From Sporofaciens musculi (GTDB lineage: Bacteria > Bacillota > Clostridia > Lachnospirales > Lachnospiraceae): DNA of 64,000 nucleotides. Shown in pieces: positions 1 through 8,963 of the stretch. Both the position numbers and the translations under genes were made by a program. Below the pieces are notes generated by a model. That model was not told the origin of the DNA and did not search any database. It saw only the letters and a program-made list of their open reading frames with translations. Each line of letters starts with the position of its first letter. Position 1 is the stretch's first letter. The DNA is taken from positions 1,116,501 to 1,180,500 of the forward strand of contig NZ_WUQX01000001.1 in NCBI RefSeq assembly GCF_009830285.1. Direction: 5' to 3'.

Positions 1-1
1 A

Positions 2-1057
2 GTATTTCATGTGGTCGGTCCTAAATTTGACGGTGACAGAAAAAATAATAAAATTTTCTGTACAAGCTCATGTGTACAGAAGCTGGAAGCCTGTTACCGT
101 GAAATCATAAAAGAGATAAAGAGCCGGCAGGGGATTGAGAAAGTTGCAATTCCTATTATTGGTGCAGGCAATTATGAGATACCCTATGAGGTGGCGGTAA
201 GGGTAGCGTTAGCTACGGTAGCGAATGAGCTGGTGGATTGGAAGAACAGAGATAGGGAATTTTTTGATTTTTCTGCGTTGAAAAAGATATATTTTTGTAT
301 CTATCATAGGGGGCGGGATACGAGACAGGTTTATTATGACAAGGCAACAGAGATTTGGAACGAATATCGTAAGATTATCAAATGTAATAATAAGGTTGTC
401 TATCAGACTACCACGCAGGCACATTTCAGCTATTTGCTAGAGATAAAAGAACATGATGGGGAGAGAGGATATTTTGCAGTTGCAAGGAGTATACGGTTGG
501 TGCTTCTTGTTATTCGGATATTATTTATACCTGTGTTGTTATTCAAAGATATACTGGGCGGTTATAATTGGCACAAAAGACGTGTGGTTGTGGAGATAAC
601 AGCTCTGCTGAAATTAGGATTTCCGGTTATAATCTATTTCGGGATTCGGCAGAATGGGTTGAGTGTGGAGTGTGAAAGGATCATTACAATCATTACAGCA
701 GGTGTCATATATCTTATGCTTGATACGATTACTTATTTAGTGCTGTTGATTGTACTTTCGGATATACAGAGACCCTCGGCAAATGTAATCCGTTCCATGA
801 TTTTCCTTTTGATAAATTATCTGGAAGTGTCTTTCGATATAGGGGCTATATTTTATATTTGGAATTTGGGCAGAATAGATTTTTGGACGGCAATACAGTT
901 CGGAATTATGCCTGATTTCTTAAGTGACAGCGGTATTGCCGACCTTGTATTATACAGACCTTTATTGTATGTGAATAACGGCATAAAATTTTTCTTTATG
1001 ACATTGGCGTTCGGATATTTTGCGAATCATTTAAGGCAGAGAGAGTTTTTAAGTTAG
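2..1057 (+). CDS. Macro-domain protein with C-terminal membrane domain (5' end outside window)
   Basis: The reading frame is open to the first base, and the residues before the first possible internal start (VFHVVGP) are a typical Macro-domain strand and loop, so the gene is cut by the window edge. A second Macro hallmark follows (AIPIIGAGNYEIP). Macro domains bind ADP-ribose and related nucleotides. After about 150 visible residues come roughly five hydrophobic stretches (about 155-178, 190-211, 225-250, 260-285 and 325-342), giving a soluble ligand-binding head on a membrane anchor or pore. This pairing is seen in type II Thoeris effectors. No TIR gene is visible here, because the upstream side is missing. 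The Macro part is well supported; the defence role is inference. Confidence 0.75.
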   Translation, partial: VFHVVGPKFDGDRKNNKIFCTSSCVQKLEACYREIIKEIKSRQGIEKVAIPIIGAGNYEIPYEVAVRVALATVANELVDWKNRDREFFDFSALKKIYFCIYHRGRDTRQVYYDKATEIWNEYRKIIKCNNKVVYQTTTQAHFSYLLEIKEHDGERGYFAVARSIRLVLLVIRILFIPVLLFKDILGGYNWHKRRVVVEITALLKLGFPVIIYFGIRQNGLSVECERIITIITAGVIYLMLDTITYLVLLIVLSDIQRPSANVIRSMIFLLINYLEVSFDIGAIFYIWNLGRIDFWTAIQFGIMPDFLSDSGIADLVLYRPLLYVNNGIKFFFMTLAFGYFANHLRQREFLS

Positions 1058-1077
1058 CAGATTATGAAGCAGTGAAG

Positions 1078-1122
1078 TAGGGGCTGTCCTTTTAAGTAGT
1101 ATCTTAGGGGCAGCCCTTACTT
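1078..1122. terminator. Probable bidirectional terminator
   Basis: A nine-base stem (TAGGGGCTG against CAGCCCTTA, with one G-T pair) lies between the convergent Macro-membrane gene and the minus-strand membrane gene. The T-run after it is weak. Confidence 0.45.
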
Positions 1123-1178
1123 TATGGTGAGAGATTCTCGGTTTTTGGTTTTTCTTTACTACGGGTATTGGCACAGGC

Positions 1179-1886
1179 TTACCGTACCAGAAACTTTCGG
1201 ATTAGGCAGCTTATGATACCAGCGATACATAAGGGCAGCAAAGTGGTATGTATCGAGCCATAGACATTAAGCGCCCCCTGTACCCCCTGAAGAAAAGCCG
1301 GAGAAGACGGTATCAGCCCGCAAAGCAGATAGGACAGGAAGGCGCCGGCATAGATAAAGATGAATGAAAACAGTCCTTTCCCTGTGTCCAGCCGGCGGTC
1401 CTTGTGGTCGCTTTTTTTGCTTCCTGTCAGTATTACCAGGAAGGAAAAGAATTCAAACAACAGCAGGAACAGGGCGATTCCGGTGTATGCGGCAAGCACA
1501 TAATTCTTTTCAATAAAGGCGCGGAATACGTCGCCGTAAGCGGCGTGATGCTTCCAGAAATTCTCTGCCAACACATAAAAGATTACAGCAGTCAGGATAA
1601 GCGTAGCTGTGCGAAGCAATAGGTTCACAAGCTTATAAACGAGCTTGCCACCTGTTTTTACGGTTTTGGCGGCAGGGGAAACCAGATTCGGCGCTTTACG
1701 CCGTTTCTTTTTCCTGTTTTTTCCTTTATTATTTCTATTTTCATCTAATTCTGACAGCGTGGACAGAACATCCTCGTAATCGTCGTCATCATCATCCGCC
1801 GCATCTCGCAGAAGGTCGGAATAATCTTCTTGGTAAATGACTTCAAAATCGTCGTCAAAGATGTCTTTGGTTTTATTTATACTCAT
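1179..1886 (-). CDS. Acidic-N-terminus membrane protein, unknown function
   Basis: 235 aa. The start is set at the ATG preceded by AAGGAGGG with 8-nt spacing; an in-frame extension 23 residues upstream lacks a ribosome site. Residues 1-55 are very acidic, with a run of six aspartates. A short basic block (KKKRRK) follows, then about four hydrophobic segments in the C-terminal two thirds. The pattern suggests a cytoplasmic charged tail and a four-helix membrane domain. I do not recognise the family and assign no function. It is convergent with the Macro gene and divergent from the SUF pair. Confidence 0.7.
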   Translation of the reverse strand: MSINKTKDIFDDDFEVIYQEDYSDLLRDAADDDDDDYEDVLSTLSELDENRNNKGKNRKKKRRKAPNLVSPAAKTVKTGGKLVYKLVNLLLRTATLILTAVIFYVLAENFWKHHAAYGDVFRAFIEKNYVLAAYTGIALFLLLFEFFSFLVILTGSKKSDHKDRRLDTGKGLFSFIFIYAGAFLSYLLCGLIPSSPAFLQGVQGALNVYGSIHTTLLPLCIAGIISCLIRKFLVR

Positions 1887-2012
1887 ATAAAATCCCTCCT
1901 TATAAAACGTTTTTTTATTGTAGTATGATTTATTCAAATACTCAATACATATCACAGAAAGTTCACGAAGATATAAGGTTTTCTTTAGATTATAAAAGAA
2001 CTATAAAATAAC

Positions 2013-2041
2013 TTTTAAGATTCCTGTCCGTGTAGTATAAT
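2013..2041 (+). promoter_or_regulatory. Possible promoter of the SUF pair
   Basis: A perfect TATAAT at 2036-2041 lies about 80 bases before the sufC start. The matching -35 (TTTTAA at 17-bp spacing) is poor, so only the -10 is convincing. Confidence 0.35.
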
Positions 2042-2122
2042 ATTCCAGGCGAGATTCTTGTGACATTGAGAGTAAAAAATTGCGTAGATTTTTTAGTGAT
2101 GGAAGAAAAGGAGAGTGAAGAT

Positions 2123-2845
2123 ATGCTTGAAGTGAAAAATCTGACATTCAAGGTGAATGAAAATGGAATAGAGAGAAGCATTGTTAAGAATATCAGCTTC
2201 CGTGTGGACGACGGAGAGATGCTCGTAATCACAGGACCCAACGGCGGCGGGAAGTCTACGCTTGCCAAGGTGCTGATGGGAATCGAGAAAGCAGACGAAG
2301 GACAGATTATATTAGACGGAGAAGATATTACGGCGTATGATATCAACCACAGGGCAAATGCGGGAATTGGTTATGCATTTCAGCAGCCGCCCAGATTCAA
2401 GGGAATGACGGTAATCAGGCTGTTATCCCTGGCAGCAGGGCGTGAACTGAAGGAATCGGAGTGCTGCGGGCTTTTAAGCCGTGTGGGACTGTGCGCCCAG
2501 GAATATGTGAGACGTGAAGTGGATGCAACGCTTTCTGGAGGGGAGATGAAGCGGCTTGAGATTGCGACGGTATTGGCAAAGCCTCACAAGCTTTGTATCT
2601 TTGACGAGCCGGAGGCAGGGATTGATCTGTGGAGTTTTTCCATGTTGATTCAGGAGTTTGAAAAGATTCATAGAAAGAAGGCGGAGAGCCTGATTTTGAT
2701 TTCCCATCAAGAACGTATTATAAAGATGGCTGACAGAATCATGGTGATTGAAAATGGGACCATCGGAGCAGTGGGTCCAAGAGATGAGATTCTTCCCAGA
2801 TTGTTGGATAAGGGAGGCAGTTGTACCTGCATGAATCGGGAATAG
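2123..2845 (+). CDS. sufC: SufC-type ABC ATPase of iron-sulfur cluster assembly
   Basis: 240 aa. The start chosen has an AGGAG eight bases upstream; the longer in-frame extension has none. Walker A (GPNGGGKST), signature (LSGGEMKR) and Walker B (CIFDEPEAGID) are all present, and the ..GGEMKR.. and DEPEAGID forms are characteristic of SufC rather than import ATPases. SufC drives the SufB/SufD scaffold that builds Fe-S clusters in the cytoplasm. The next gene, 16 bases on, encodes a short SufB/SufD-type protein, so the two form a minimal two-gene SUF unit. Confidence 0.92.
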   Translation: MLEVKNLTFKVNENGIERSIVKNISFRVDDGEMLVITGPNGGGKSTLAKVLMGIEKADEGQIILDGEDITAYDINHRANAGIGYAFQQPPRFKGMTVIRLLSLAAGRELKESECCGLLSRVGLCAQEYVRREVDATLSGGEMKRLEIATVLAKPHKLCIFDEPEAGIDLWSFSMLIQEFEKIHRKKAESLILISHQERIIKMADRIMVIENGTIGAVGPRDEILPRLLDKGGSCTCMNRE

Positions 2846-2861
2846 GAAGGAGTGGGATAGA

Positions 2862-3791
2862 ATGGGAGAATTATTGGATAAGATTACAGAAAAGATTCTG
2901 CGGCAGATTGACGGCGCAGGATTTGAACAGAAGGGCGCGTTTAACCTGCGGCATAACGGTATTGCGCTCTGTCATGGTGACAGTGAGCATATTAAGATTA
3001 AGAAGAAGGAAGGTAAACAGGGCATTGACATTTTCATAGACGGTGAGACGAAGGGGGAACAGGTGCACATTCCAGTGGTGGTGGATGCTTCCGGAATGAG
3101 GGACGTGGTTTATAATGACTTTTATATCGCTGAGGGGGCGGATGTGACCATTGTTGCCGGATGCGGAATCCATAACAGCGGATGCAATGAAAGCCGCCAT
3201 GACGGTATCCATTCCTTTCATGTAGGGAAGGGAGCAAATGTGCGCTATGAAGAAAAGCATTACGGAGAGGGCGAAGGGACCGGCGGGAAGGTTCTGAATC
3301 CGGTCACGAAGATTTATCTTAAGGAGGATGCGGTATTTACTCTGGATACGGCTCAGATAAAGGGAGTAGATTCGACTCTTCGCGAGACGGATGTAGAGAT
3401 GGGGCCCAATTCTAAGCTGTATGTGGTGGAGAAATTAATGACTCATGATAATCAGACGGCAGAGTCTAATATGGAAGTCCAGATGAATGGGGAGGGAAGC
3501 TCTGCGCAGATTATATCCAGGTCGGTTGCCAAGGGGCATTCACGACAGGTGTTTCACCCCAAGGCTGTGGGAAATGCAGGATGTCACGCCCATGTACAGT
3601 GTGATTCCATTATTATGGACCATGCTGAGGTCAGTTCTATTCCAGAGATTAATGCAAGGCATCTGGACGCGGCGATTATCCATGAGGCGGCGATTGGGAG
3701 GATTAACGACGAGCAGTTGGTGAAGCTGCGTACTCTGGGGATGACGGAAGAAGATGCAGAAGATGTGATTATAAATAATTTTTTGAATTAG
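2862..3791 (+). CDS. Short SufB/SufD-family scaffold protein
   Basis: 309 aa. The middle and C-terminus (VVDASGMRDVVYNDFYIAEG, then HAHVQCDSI, SSIPEINARH, IHEAAIGRI) carry the beta-helix and C-terminal helical core shared by SufB and SufD. It is clearly shorter than usual SufB (about 470 aa) or SufD (about 420 aa), lacking most of the N-terminal domain. It is co-transcribed with sufC. No cysteine desulfurase (sufS), sufU or second SufBD gene adjoins it, which resembles the two-component minimal SUF systems described in archaea and anaerobes. Its likely role is a homodimeric Fe-S scaffold with SufC. Family call strong; exact name (B or D) open. Confidence 0.85.
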   Translation: MGELLDKITEKILRQIDGAGFEQKGAFNLRHNGIALCHGDSEHIKIKKKEGKQGIDIFIDGETKGEQVHIPVVVDASGMRDVVYNDFYIAEGADVTIVAGCGIHNSGCNESRHDGIHSFHVGKGANVRYEEKHYGEGEGTGGKVLNPVTKIYLKEDAVFTLDTAQIKGVDSTLRETDVEMGPNSKLYVVEKLMTHDNQTAESNMEVQMNGEGSSAQIISRSVAKGHSRQVFHPKAVGNAGCHAHVQCDSIIMDHAEVSSIPEINARHLDAAIIHEAAIGRINDEQLVKLRTLGMTEEDAEDVIINNFLN

Positions 3792-3798
3792 AAAAGAT

Positions 3799-4241
3799 AT
3801 GTTAGAAGATAAAAAACTATATCTGTTTGAAAAAGCAGCGGTGCCGAAAGCGGTGGCGTCTATGGCTCGGCAAAGATTACTGTAGGCGCGCTAGGATTGA
3901 TTGCGCTTTGCTTTTATGCTGGTGCAGAGTTCTTCGTGGGGATGTTTATCCAGAATGGGGAAATAATCGGGTATGGGACAAGATTTCTAAGGGGATTATG
4001 CCTGGCATTACCATTCCTGAATATGAATTTTCTGGCAGTCGGCGTATTTCAGGCCGTGGGAATGGGCAAAAAAGCGTTTGCTTTTGCAATTCTCAGGAAA
4101 ATCATTATGGAGATTCCGGCGATTTATCTTTTGAACAGGCTGCTTCCTTTGTATGGAATGGCTTATGCGCAGTTTGTGACAGAAGTAATCTTGGCGGCTG
4201 TGGCTGTGATAACGATTAGACGAATGTTTAGGGAAAAGTGA
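3799..4241 (+). pseudogene. MATE-family efflux pump remnant with internal deletion
   Basis: Two parts of one MATE transporter survive in different frames. The first about 23 codons from 3799 read LFEKAAVPKAVASMA, a typical clostridial MATE N-terminus, then hit a stop. From about 3870, in another frame, the sequence resumes (ITVGALGLIALCFYAGAEFF) and runs through the last two or three membrane helices to 4241. A full MATE protein is about 450 aa, so roughly 300 central residues are gone. An ORF beginning at 3897 would encode a 114-aa product, too short to transport. Confidence 0.8.
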
Positions 4242-4257
4242 CAGTAAAATAGAAATA

Positions 4258-4293
4258 AATCCCAGAACCTTTTATTCTAAGGCTTCTGGGATT
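4258..4293. terminator. Bidirectional terminator-like hairpin
   Basis: Perfect inverted repeat AATCCCAGAA / TTCTGGGATT with a 16-base loop, between the MATE remnant and a convergent small gene. No long T-run follows on either side. Confidence 0.5.
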
Positions 4294-4307
4294 ATCATCC
4301 TTAGTTG

Positions 4308-4487
4308 TTACATTTCATATTCTTCAGTCGGAATACCTAAAGCAGATAACTTATTTTTGATCACCTTTAGTTGATAGTCAAGCTCAGAATTTTCATGATC
4401 ACCATTTGCTTTTTTAATGCGTTGCAAATCAGTATATTTGTCAATCATTGTTGTGATTAGTTCTTTATCAGTCATATCCTGTACCAT
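4308..4487 (-). CDS. Small hypothetical protein (59 aa)
   Basis: Starts MVQDMTDKELITTMIDKYTD and ends LSALGIPTEEYEM. AAAGG sits directly before the ATG and GGCGG about nine bases upstream. The composition is charged and helical with no membrane segment or cysteine. Its C-terminal half resembles the 62-aa protein at 17741-17929 (shared pattern of a tyrosine, LxxxxxLSxLG and a late glutamate), which suggests a small paralogous family. Function unknown. Confidence 0.6.
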   Translation of the reverse strand: MVQDMTDKELITTMIDKYTDLQRIKKANGDHENSELDYQLKVIKNKLSALGIPTEEYEM

Positions 4488-4744
4488 CCTTTCACCGCCT
4501 TTACCATATTAAAACAAAAGTTAAGTATTAAAGTCAGTATAGCGGATTTTGTAAAAGGTGTAAAGCCTTTATTGAATATGCTAATAAATGAAAAAGAATA
4601 TAACGGATCGAAAACTTTATCAGAAACCGCCATTGACAGACATTAAAAAAAAGAACCCATAAAAATTAAGGATTCTTACGTGCATAACAAAATTTGAAAA
4701 ATAGCGCGAAACATGAACTCTGTGTTCAGCTTCGCGCCTTCCGA

Positions 4745-4827
4745 TGCGGAGAAAGGGACTTGAACCCTCACAGGATTGCTCCCACTAGAACCTGAATCTA
4801 GCGCGTCTGCCATTCCGCCATCTCCGC
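4745..4827 (-). tRNA. tRNA-Leu (CAG)
   Basis: The acceptor stem GCGGAGA pairs with TCTCCGC. The anticodon arm CTAGA-TTCAGGT-TCTAG gives anticodon CAG. A long variable arm and GGTTCAAGTCC T-arm confirm a class II tRNA. No CCA is encoded. Confidence 0.95.
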
Positions 4828-4919
4828 TAACAAAAATTATTCTATCACAAAACTTCTCATTTGGCAAATACTTTTTTAAATATATTCTAAAAATTTTATA
4901 AAAATCGTCGGTTATCAAG

Positions 4920-4958
4920 TTGATTATCCAAAAAAGATGTGATAGTGTGTATATACAC
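4920..4958 (+). promoter_or_regulatory. Promoter and small palindrome before the ferredoxin-like gene
   Basis: TTGATT (4920-4925), 17-bp spacer and TAGTGT (4943-4948) precede the gene at 4992. The perfect palindrome GTGTATATACAC (4947-4958) overlaps the -10 and could be an operator. Confidence 0.4.
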
Positions 4959-4991
4959 GAAAAATATATATGTTTAAGGAGGAGGCTCATA

Positions 4992-5522
4992 ATGTTAATT
5001 CAGGAAAAGCAGGCAGAAAAAGATGCAGTTATCCAGACTGCAAAAGCCATGTGTCAGGCGGCAAGGACAGCGCCGAAGGCAAAAGGAATGGATTATGTAC
5101 ATACGGCGATTTTGACCGGAGAAGAAAAGGATAAGCTTGCAGACGAGATGGACAGGCTTGCAGATGTATTTCATTATCAGTTTTTCCATAGAGATGCAGA
5201 CAATCTTCGCACAGCCCAGGCAGTAGTCCTGATTGGCCAGGAGAATGCGGTACATGGGTTGAATGAAGGATGCCAATTCTGCGGCTTTCAGAACTGTAAG
5301 GCATGTCTGGAGGCAGGCGCTAATTGTGCTTACACGGCCATGGATTTGGGCATTGCCATCGGCTCGGCAGTCAGCGTGGCAACAGATGCCCGCGTGGATA
5401 ACCGTGTCATGTTCTCCGTCGGACGTGCAGCAATGGAGATGAAGCTGTTAGGGGACAGAGTTTGCCAGATGGTGGGAATCCCATTGAGTGTGTCAGGTAA
5501 ATCACCGTTTTTTGACCGTTAA
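4992..5522 (+). CDS. Ferredoxin-domain protein of the DUF2148 family
   Basis: 176 aa. The start is fixed by AAGGAGGAGG just upstream; the upstream extension has no ribosome site. A cysteine cluster (CQFCGFQNCKACLEAGANC, about residues 97-115) matches the conserved iron-sulfur-like motif of DUF2148 proteins, which are common in anaerobes. An alanine/glycine-rich C-terminus follows. No transmembrane segment. The family is annotated as ferredoxin-domain containing, but its reaction is not known to me. It stands alone between tRNA-Leu and a convergent ABC operon. Confidence 0.8.
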   Translation: MLIQEKQAEKDAVIQTAKAMCQAARTAPKAKGMDYVHTAILTGEEKDKLADEMDRLADVFHYQFFHRDADNLRTAQAVVLIGQENAVHGLNEGCQFCGFQNCKACLEAGANCAYTAMDLGIAIGSAVSVATDARVDNRVMFSVGRAAMEMKLLGDRVCQMVGIPLSVSGKSPFFDR

Positions 5523-5529
5523 GGCAAAG

Positions 5530-5557
5530 AAGGCGTATGGGGGCTTCCATACGCCTT
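5530..5557. terminator. Bidirectional terminator
   Basis: An 11-bp perfect stem (AAGGCGTATGG / CCATACGCCTT) with a 6-base loop lies between the convergent ferredoxin-like and ABC permease genes. Confidence 0.7.
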
Positions 5558-5570
5558 ACTGCTGCTATTT

Positions 5571-8174
5571 TTAATTCATCTTTAATTCATCCACAATATT
5601 ATTCTTCCGAATCACTCCCATGGTATACAGCATAGTCAGGAACACCACCAGGAACACCCCAATGGCAGCCACAGACAGATATCCCCAGGGAATCAAAAAC
5701 TCCACATCCGCCCCCGCGCCGAGAGTTCGGTACAATGCCGCGCTTATCAGTCCGGTAAATAAGAAGCCATAAATCAAAGAACGTATTCCATAAATCAGAC
5801 ATTCATAATTCATCATTTTCTGAAACCCCTTCGGAGACATTCCCATTGAGCGCAGCATGGCGAATTCTTTCCGACGAAGCATCAGGTTCGTGGAAATGGT
5901 ATGGAATACATTGGCAACTGCAATCAGGGAAATCAATATCACAAATCCATAGGTCAGCACCTTCATGGCTATAATTGTATTTCTGTCTGTCTCATATTCT
6001 TCCCGTACATTTTGGAGATATCCACAGTCCGACAACTGCTTTTCCTCCATTCTAGCTTCCAGCTCACGGAAGGTTTCGGTAGAATTTTCACATTGGATGG
6101 CATACACCGCGTTCAGGAGTTCAGTCTGAAAACTGTCATAGAATTTCTGGTACATGCTTTCCGGAAGAATCATGACAATCCGGTCTGAATAGTCCTCAAA
6201 GGAGTCAGGCATCTGATTGATTGCATCGGCAAGCTCGAATTCCATGGTCTTATTAAAAACTGCGGCCAGTCCCTCGTCGTCATATTCCAGATATCCCCCG
6301 TCAAACAGTTGGTCAGGTTCTTCGGGGAAAATAGTCTGCTTTTCATACCGGTCGGTTTCAGGGTTAAAATTCTTTGCGGTATTTAAATACAAAACTTTTA
6401 TGTGCCCGCTGTTTTGATAAGAGGATACATTTACCTTCTGCTCCCTGGCAAACTTCCTGAAATCCTCATCCCCAAGAATCAGCATGGTCCCGTGAATCCA
6501 GTACCTATCATTTTCCGGAGAAATCTCCTGCGAATAGACGCTGAGAAGCCCTGTCTGAGCCCATTCCTTAGGAACAGGAAAATAGACGGTTTTGACATAA
6601 TGCTTCGAGACGGTGTGGATTCCCTCTGTATGATTTATTACATCCTCCACATCTGCTTCATTTTCGTCTACATCTGCATAAATCGTATACTTCAAATCTG
6701 TTTCCGGTGGGCTTAGTACGAACGCTCCGGTCTTAAGAAGGTACATATTAAACAGTCCGGCAGCCGTAAACAGCCCGATGCTCATGGTCAGAGAGATTAC
6801 GGTTGCCCGATATTTTCTGCGGTCCCGCTTATAATTCTTCTGTGCCATCATCCCCTCAAGACCAAACACAGCAGAAACCCATTTTCTCGTCTTAACCTCA
6901 TTTGGCCTGATACGGATATCCGTACTGGAACGGATTGCCTCCATTGGCGTAATCTTGCGAATTCTCCTGGAAGGAATCCACACAGAAATCATAATCGTCA
7001 CAAATGCAATGGCAGCCGCCAAAGCCAAAGCCCAGACAGGGACATATAGAGGAATTCCCTGTTTTGTGCCGTGAATCCAGTTGGTCAGCCCTTTGCCGAT
7101 ATAATGAAGGGTCACGCCGATTCCGCCGACTCCTGCAAGGAGACCAAGAGGGATGCCGACAGCGCTTACGAAAAATGCTTCATACCGCATGGAGCGCCGA
7201 AGCTGTTTTTTCGTTGCCCCAATAGAGCAAAGAAGTCCAAACTGTACTGTTCTTTCACGCAGAGAAATAGAAAATGCGTTGTAAATCAGCGTAATCGAGC
7301 CAGCCATGATAACTGCAATCAATATGCCCAAAAGTCCTGTGAGTACAATGGTCAAATTGGAGTTATCCACGATTCCAAGCCACCGAAGGAGAGAGCTGTT
7401 GTACATTACTGTTGTTCCCTCCTGCTCCAGATTTTTACCTGCAAAATCATAGACCTGGCGGGGATGCTTCAATTCCAGAAATACATCCTGATATGTGGTT
7501 TCATCAGAGGTGGGGCCTGCCAGCACATCATACCCAGGCGCCCAGAAGGACACATCCGGCCAGGTGGAGTAGATACCGACCACGGTAAATGTCCGTGTGT
7601 TTGTGGGGGTAAATGTCTCGTCATCCTCGTACTCGTCATCCATGTATTCATTGTTCTGAGAAAGCCGGACGCCCTGATAGGAACGCTCGCCAAGCTCTAA
7701 TGTCAGCACGTCGCCAATCTTCGTCTGATTACCCTCTGCTTCATTTGCCAGCAATAATGCAGGGACAGCAATCTCATCTGCTGTCTCAGGCATCCGCCCC
7801 TCCTTCATGTCGGCAGGCAGCATTTCTAAGGCTTCTTTGGACAACGCCCTTACATACAGATAAGGGACGGAGGGCGAATTTAGCGCTGCCGGTTCAAACC
7901 AGGCGTATCCAAGAGTTTTAAGGGTCGCCGCCTTTGCCACATCTTCATGCTCGGTCAGCTCTTTTACCTGAGTTGAATCCGTACCCGTGACGGCCACATG
8001 CCAGTTTCCGTTTGTAGAAATGCTGAAATCCACCAGAAATTTCTGGAAACTGGTGCCAAAAGTCGCAACCGCGGTAATCATAGAAGTAGATAAAATGACG
8101 CCGATAATCGTCACAATGGTTCGGACACGGTTCGCCCGCATAGTTTTCGCTGTAATCTTTGAGAAAATATTCAT
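5571..8174 (-). CDS. FtsX/MacB-type ABC transporter permease
   Basis: 867 aa. One N-terminal membrane helix (RTIVTIIGVILSTSM, about 18-35) is followed by a large extracytoplasmic domain. A first FtsX block of three helices lies around 280-410, then a second extracytoplasmic region and a C-terminal three-helix FtsX block (about 735-850). The two-block layout matches permeases that work with an adjacent ATPase in peptide-antibiotic detoxification, lipoprotein or mechanotransmission systems. Its ATG overlaps the stop of the ATPase gene by four bases, so the two are translationally coupled. The upstream kinase and regulator make an antibiotic or envelope-stress role likely, but the substrate is not evident. 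Confidence 0.85.
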   Translation of the reverse strand: MNIFSKITAKTMRANRVRTIVTIIGVILSTSMITAVATFGTSFQKFLVDFSISTNGNWHVAVTGTDSTQVKELTEHEDVAKAATLKTLGYAWFEPAALNSPSVPYLYVRALSKEALEMLPADMKEGRMPETADEIAVPALLLANEAEGNQTKIGDVLTLELGERSYQGVRLSQNNEYMDDEYEDDETFTPTNTRTFTVVGIYSTWPDVSFWAPGYDVLAGPTSDETTYQDVFLELKHPRQVYDFAGKNLEQEGTTVMYNSSLLRWLGIVDNSNLTIVLTGLLGILIAVIMAGSITLIYNAFSISLRERTVQFGLLCSIGATKKQLRRSMRYEAFFVSAVGIPLGLLAGVGGIGVTLHYIGKGLTNWIHGTKQGIPLYVPVWALALAAAIAFVTIMISVWIPSRRIRKITPMEAIRSSTDIRIRPNEVKTRKWVSAVFGLEGMMAQKNYKRDRRKYRATVISLTMSIGLFTAAGLFNMYLLKTGAFVLSPPETDLKYTIYADVDENEADVEDVINHTEGIHTVSKHYVKTVYFPVPKEWAQTGLLSVYSQEISPENDRYWIHGTMLILGDEDFRKFAREQKVNVSSYQNSGHIKVLYLNTAKNFNPETDRYEKQTIFPEEPDQLFDGGYLEYDDEGLAAVFNKTMEFELADAINQMPDSFEDYSDRIVMILPESMYQKFYDSFQTELLNAVYAIQCENSTETFRELEARMEEKQLSDCGYLQNVREEYETDRNTIIAMKVLTYGFVILISLIAVANVFHTISTNLMLRRKEFAMLRSMGMSPKGFQKMMNYECLIYGIRSLIYGFLFTGLISAALYRTLGAGADVEFLIPWGYLSVAAIGVFLVVFLTMLYTMGVIRKNNIVDELKMN

Positions 8175-8854
8175 CGCCGGATCACCTCGTCTTTCACAAT
8201 CCGCCCATCCTCCAGGGCAAGAATACGGTCTGCCTGAAGGGCGATATTTTCATCATGGGTAATTACAATGATGGTTTGGTGGTAAACTTCATTAGAATAG
8301 CGAAGAAGCTTCATAATCTCTCGACTGTTCTCACTGTCCAGGTTGCCGGTAGGCTCGTCGGCAAGGAGAAGCGCCGGTGCGTTTAACAGCGCCCTTCCGA
8401 TAGAAACCCTCTGCTGCTGCCCGCCGGAGAGTTGGTTTGGAAGGTGGCCCTCCCGTTTTTTAAGCTTCAAAAGGTCAAGAAGTTCTTCTAATCGTTTCTC
8501 ATTGATATCCCTACCGTCCATCAGTACAGGAAGGGACATATTTTCACGCACATTCAGTACAGGAATCAGATTATAGAACTGGTAAATCAGCCCGACCTGA
8601 CGCCTGCGGAAGATAGCCAGCTCCTCCTCGTCCTGAGCGTAGACATCCACGCCGCCTACCGTCACTCTTCCAGAGGTAGGACGGTCAACACCGCCAATCA
8701 GATGCAAAAGCGTGGATTTGCCAGAACCGGAGGAACCGACAATAGAGATAAATTCTCCGCGGTTCGCAGAAAATGACACATTCTCCAATGCATGAACCGC
8801 ATTTTCACCCTCCCCATAAACCTTACAAAGCTCCTCAATCCTTAATATTTCCAT
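8171..8854 (-). CDS. LolD/MacB-like ABC transporter ATPase
   Basis: 227 aa. The start is placed at MEILRIEEL behind AAGGGG; a six-codon upstream extension lacks a ribosome site. Walker A is GSSGSGKST, the signature is LSGGQQQR and Walker B is [11 protein letters not shown], the last typical of the LolD/MacB/BceA branch that partners FtsX-type permeases. It supplies ATP hydrolysis for the permease encoded immediately downstream. It is the third gene of the regulator-kinase-ATPase-permease series, with a gap of about 110 bases after the kinase that may hold its own promoter. Confidence 0.93.
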   Translation of the reverse strand: MEILRIEELCKVYGEGENAVHALENVSFSANRGEFISIVGSSGSGKSTLLHLIGGVDRPTSGRVTVGGVDVYAQDEEELAIFRRRQVGLIYQFYNLIPVLNVRENMSLPVLMDGRDINEKRLEELLDLLKLKKREGHLPNQLSGGQQQRVSIGRALLNAPALLLADEPTGNLDSENSREIMKLLRYSNEVYHQTIIVITHDENIALQADRILALEDGRIVKDEVIRR

Positions 8855-8880
8855 ACGATTCCCCTTCTTCAAATAAACTT

Positions 8881-8899
8881 TCAGGACAATCTATCCTGA
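8881..8899. promoter_or_regulatory. Inverted repeat upstream of the ABC ATPase
   Basis: TCAGGA and TCCTGA arms (7-base spacer) lie about 30 bases before the ATPase start, in the gap after the kinase gene. This is a plausible binding site for the linked response regulator, or a weak hairpin. Confidence 0.35.
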
Positions 8900-8963
8900 T
8901 GTAAGTATAAGTATATGTTATCCATATTACTCGACCGTGACTATTCTATAACAAATCTGTCAC

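Noticed and set aside
7071..7700. 209-aa plus-strand ORF inside the FtsX permease gene
   Set aside because: It is antisense to a well-supported gene, lacks a ribosome site and has a shadow-like composition.
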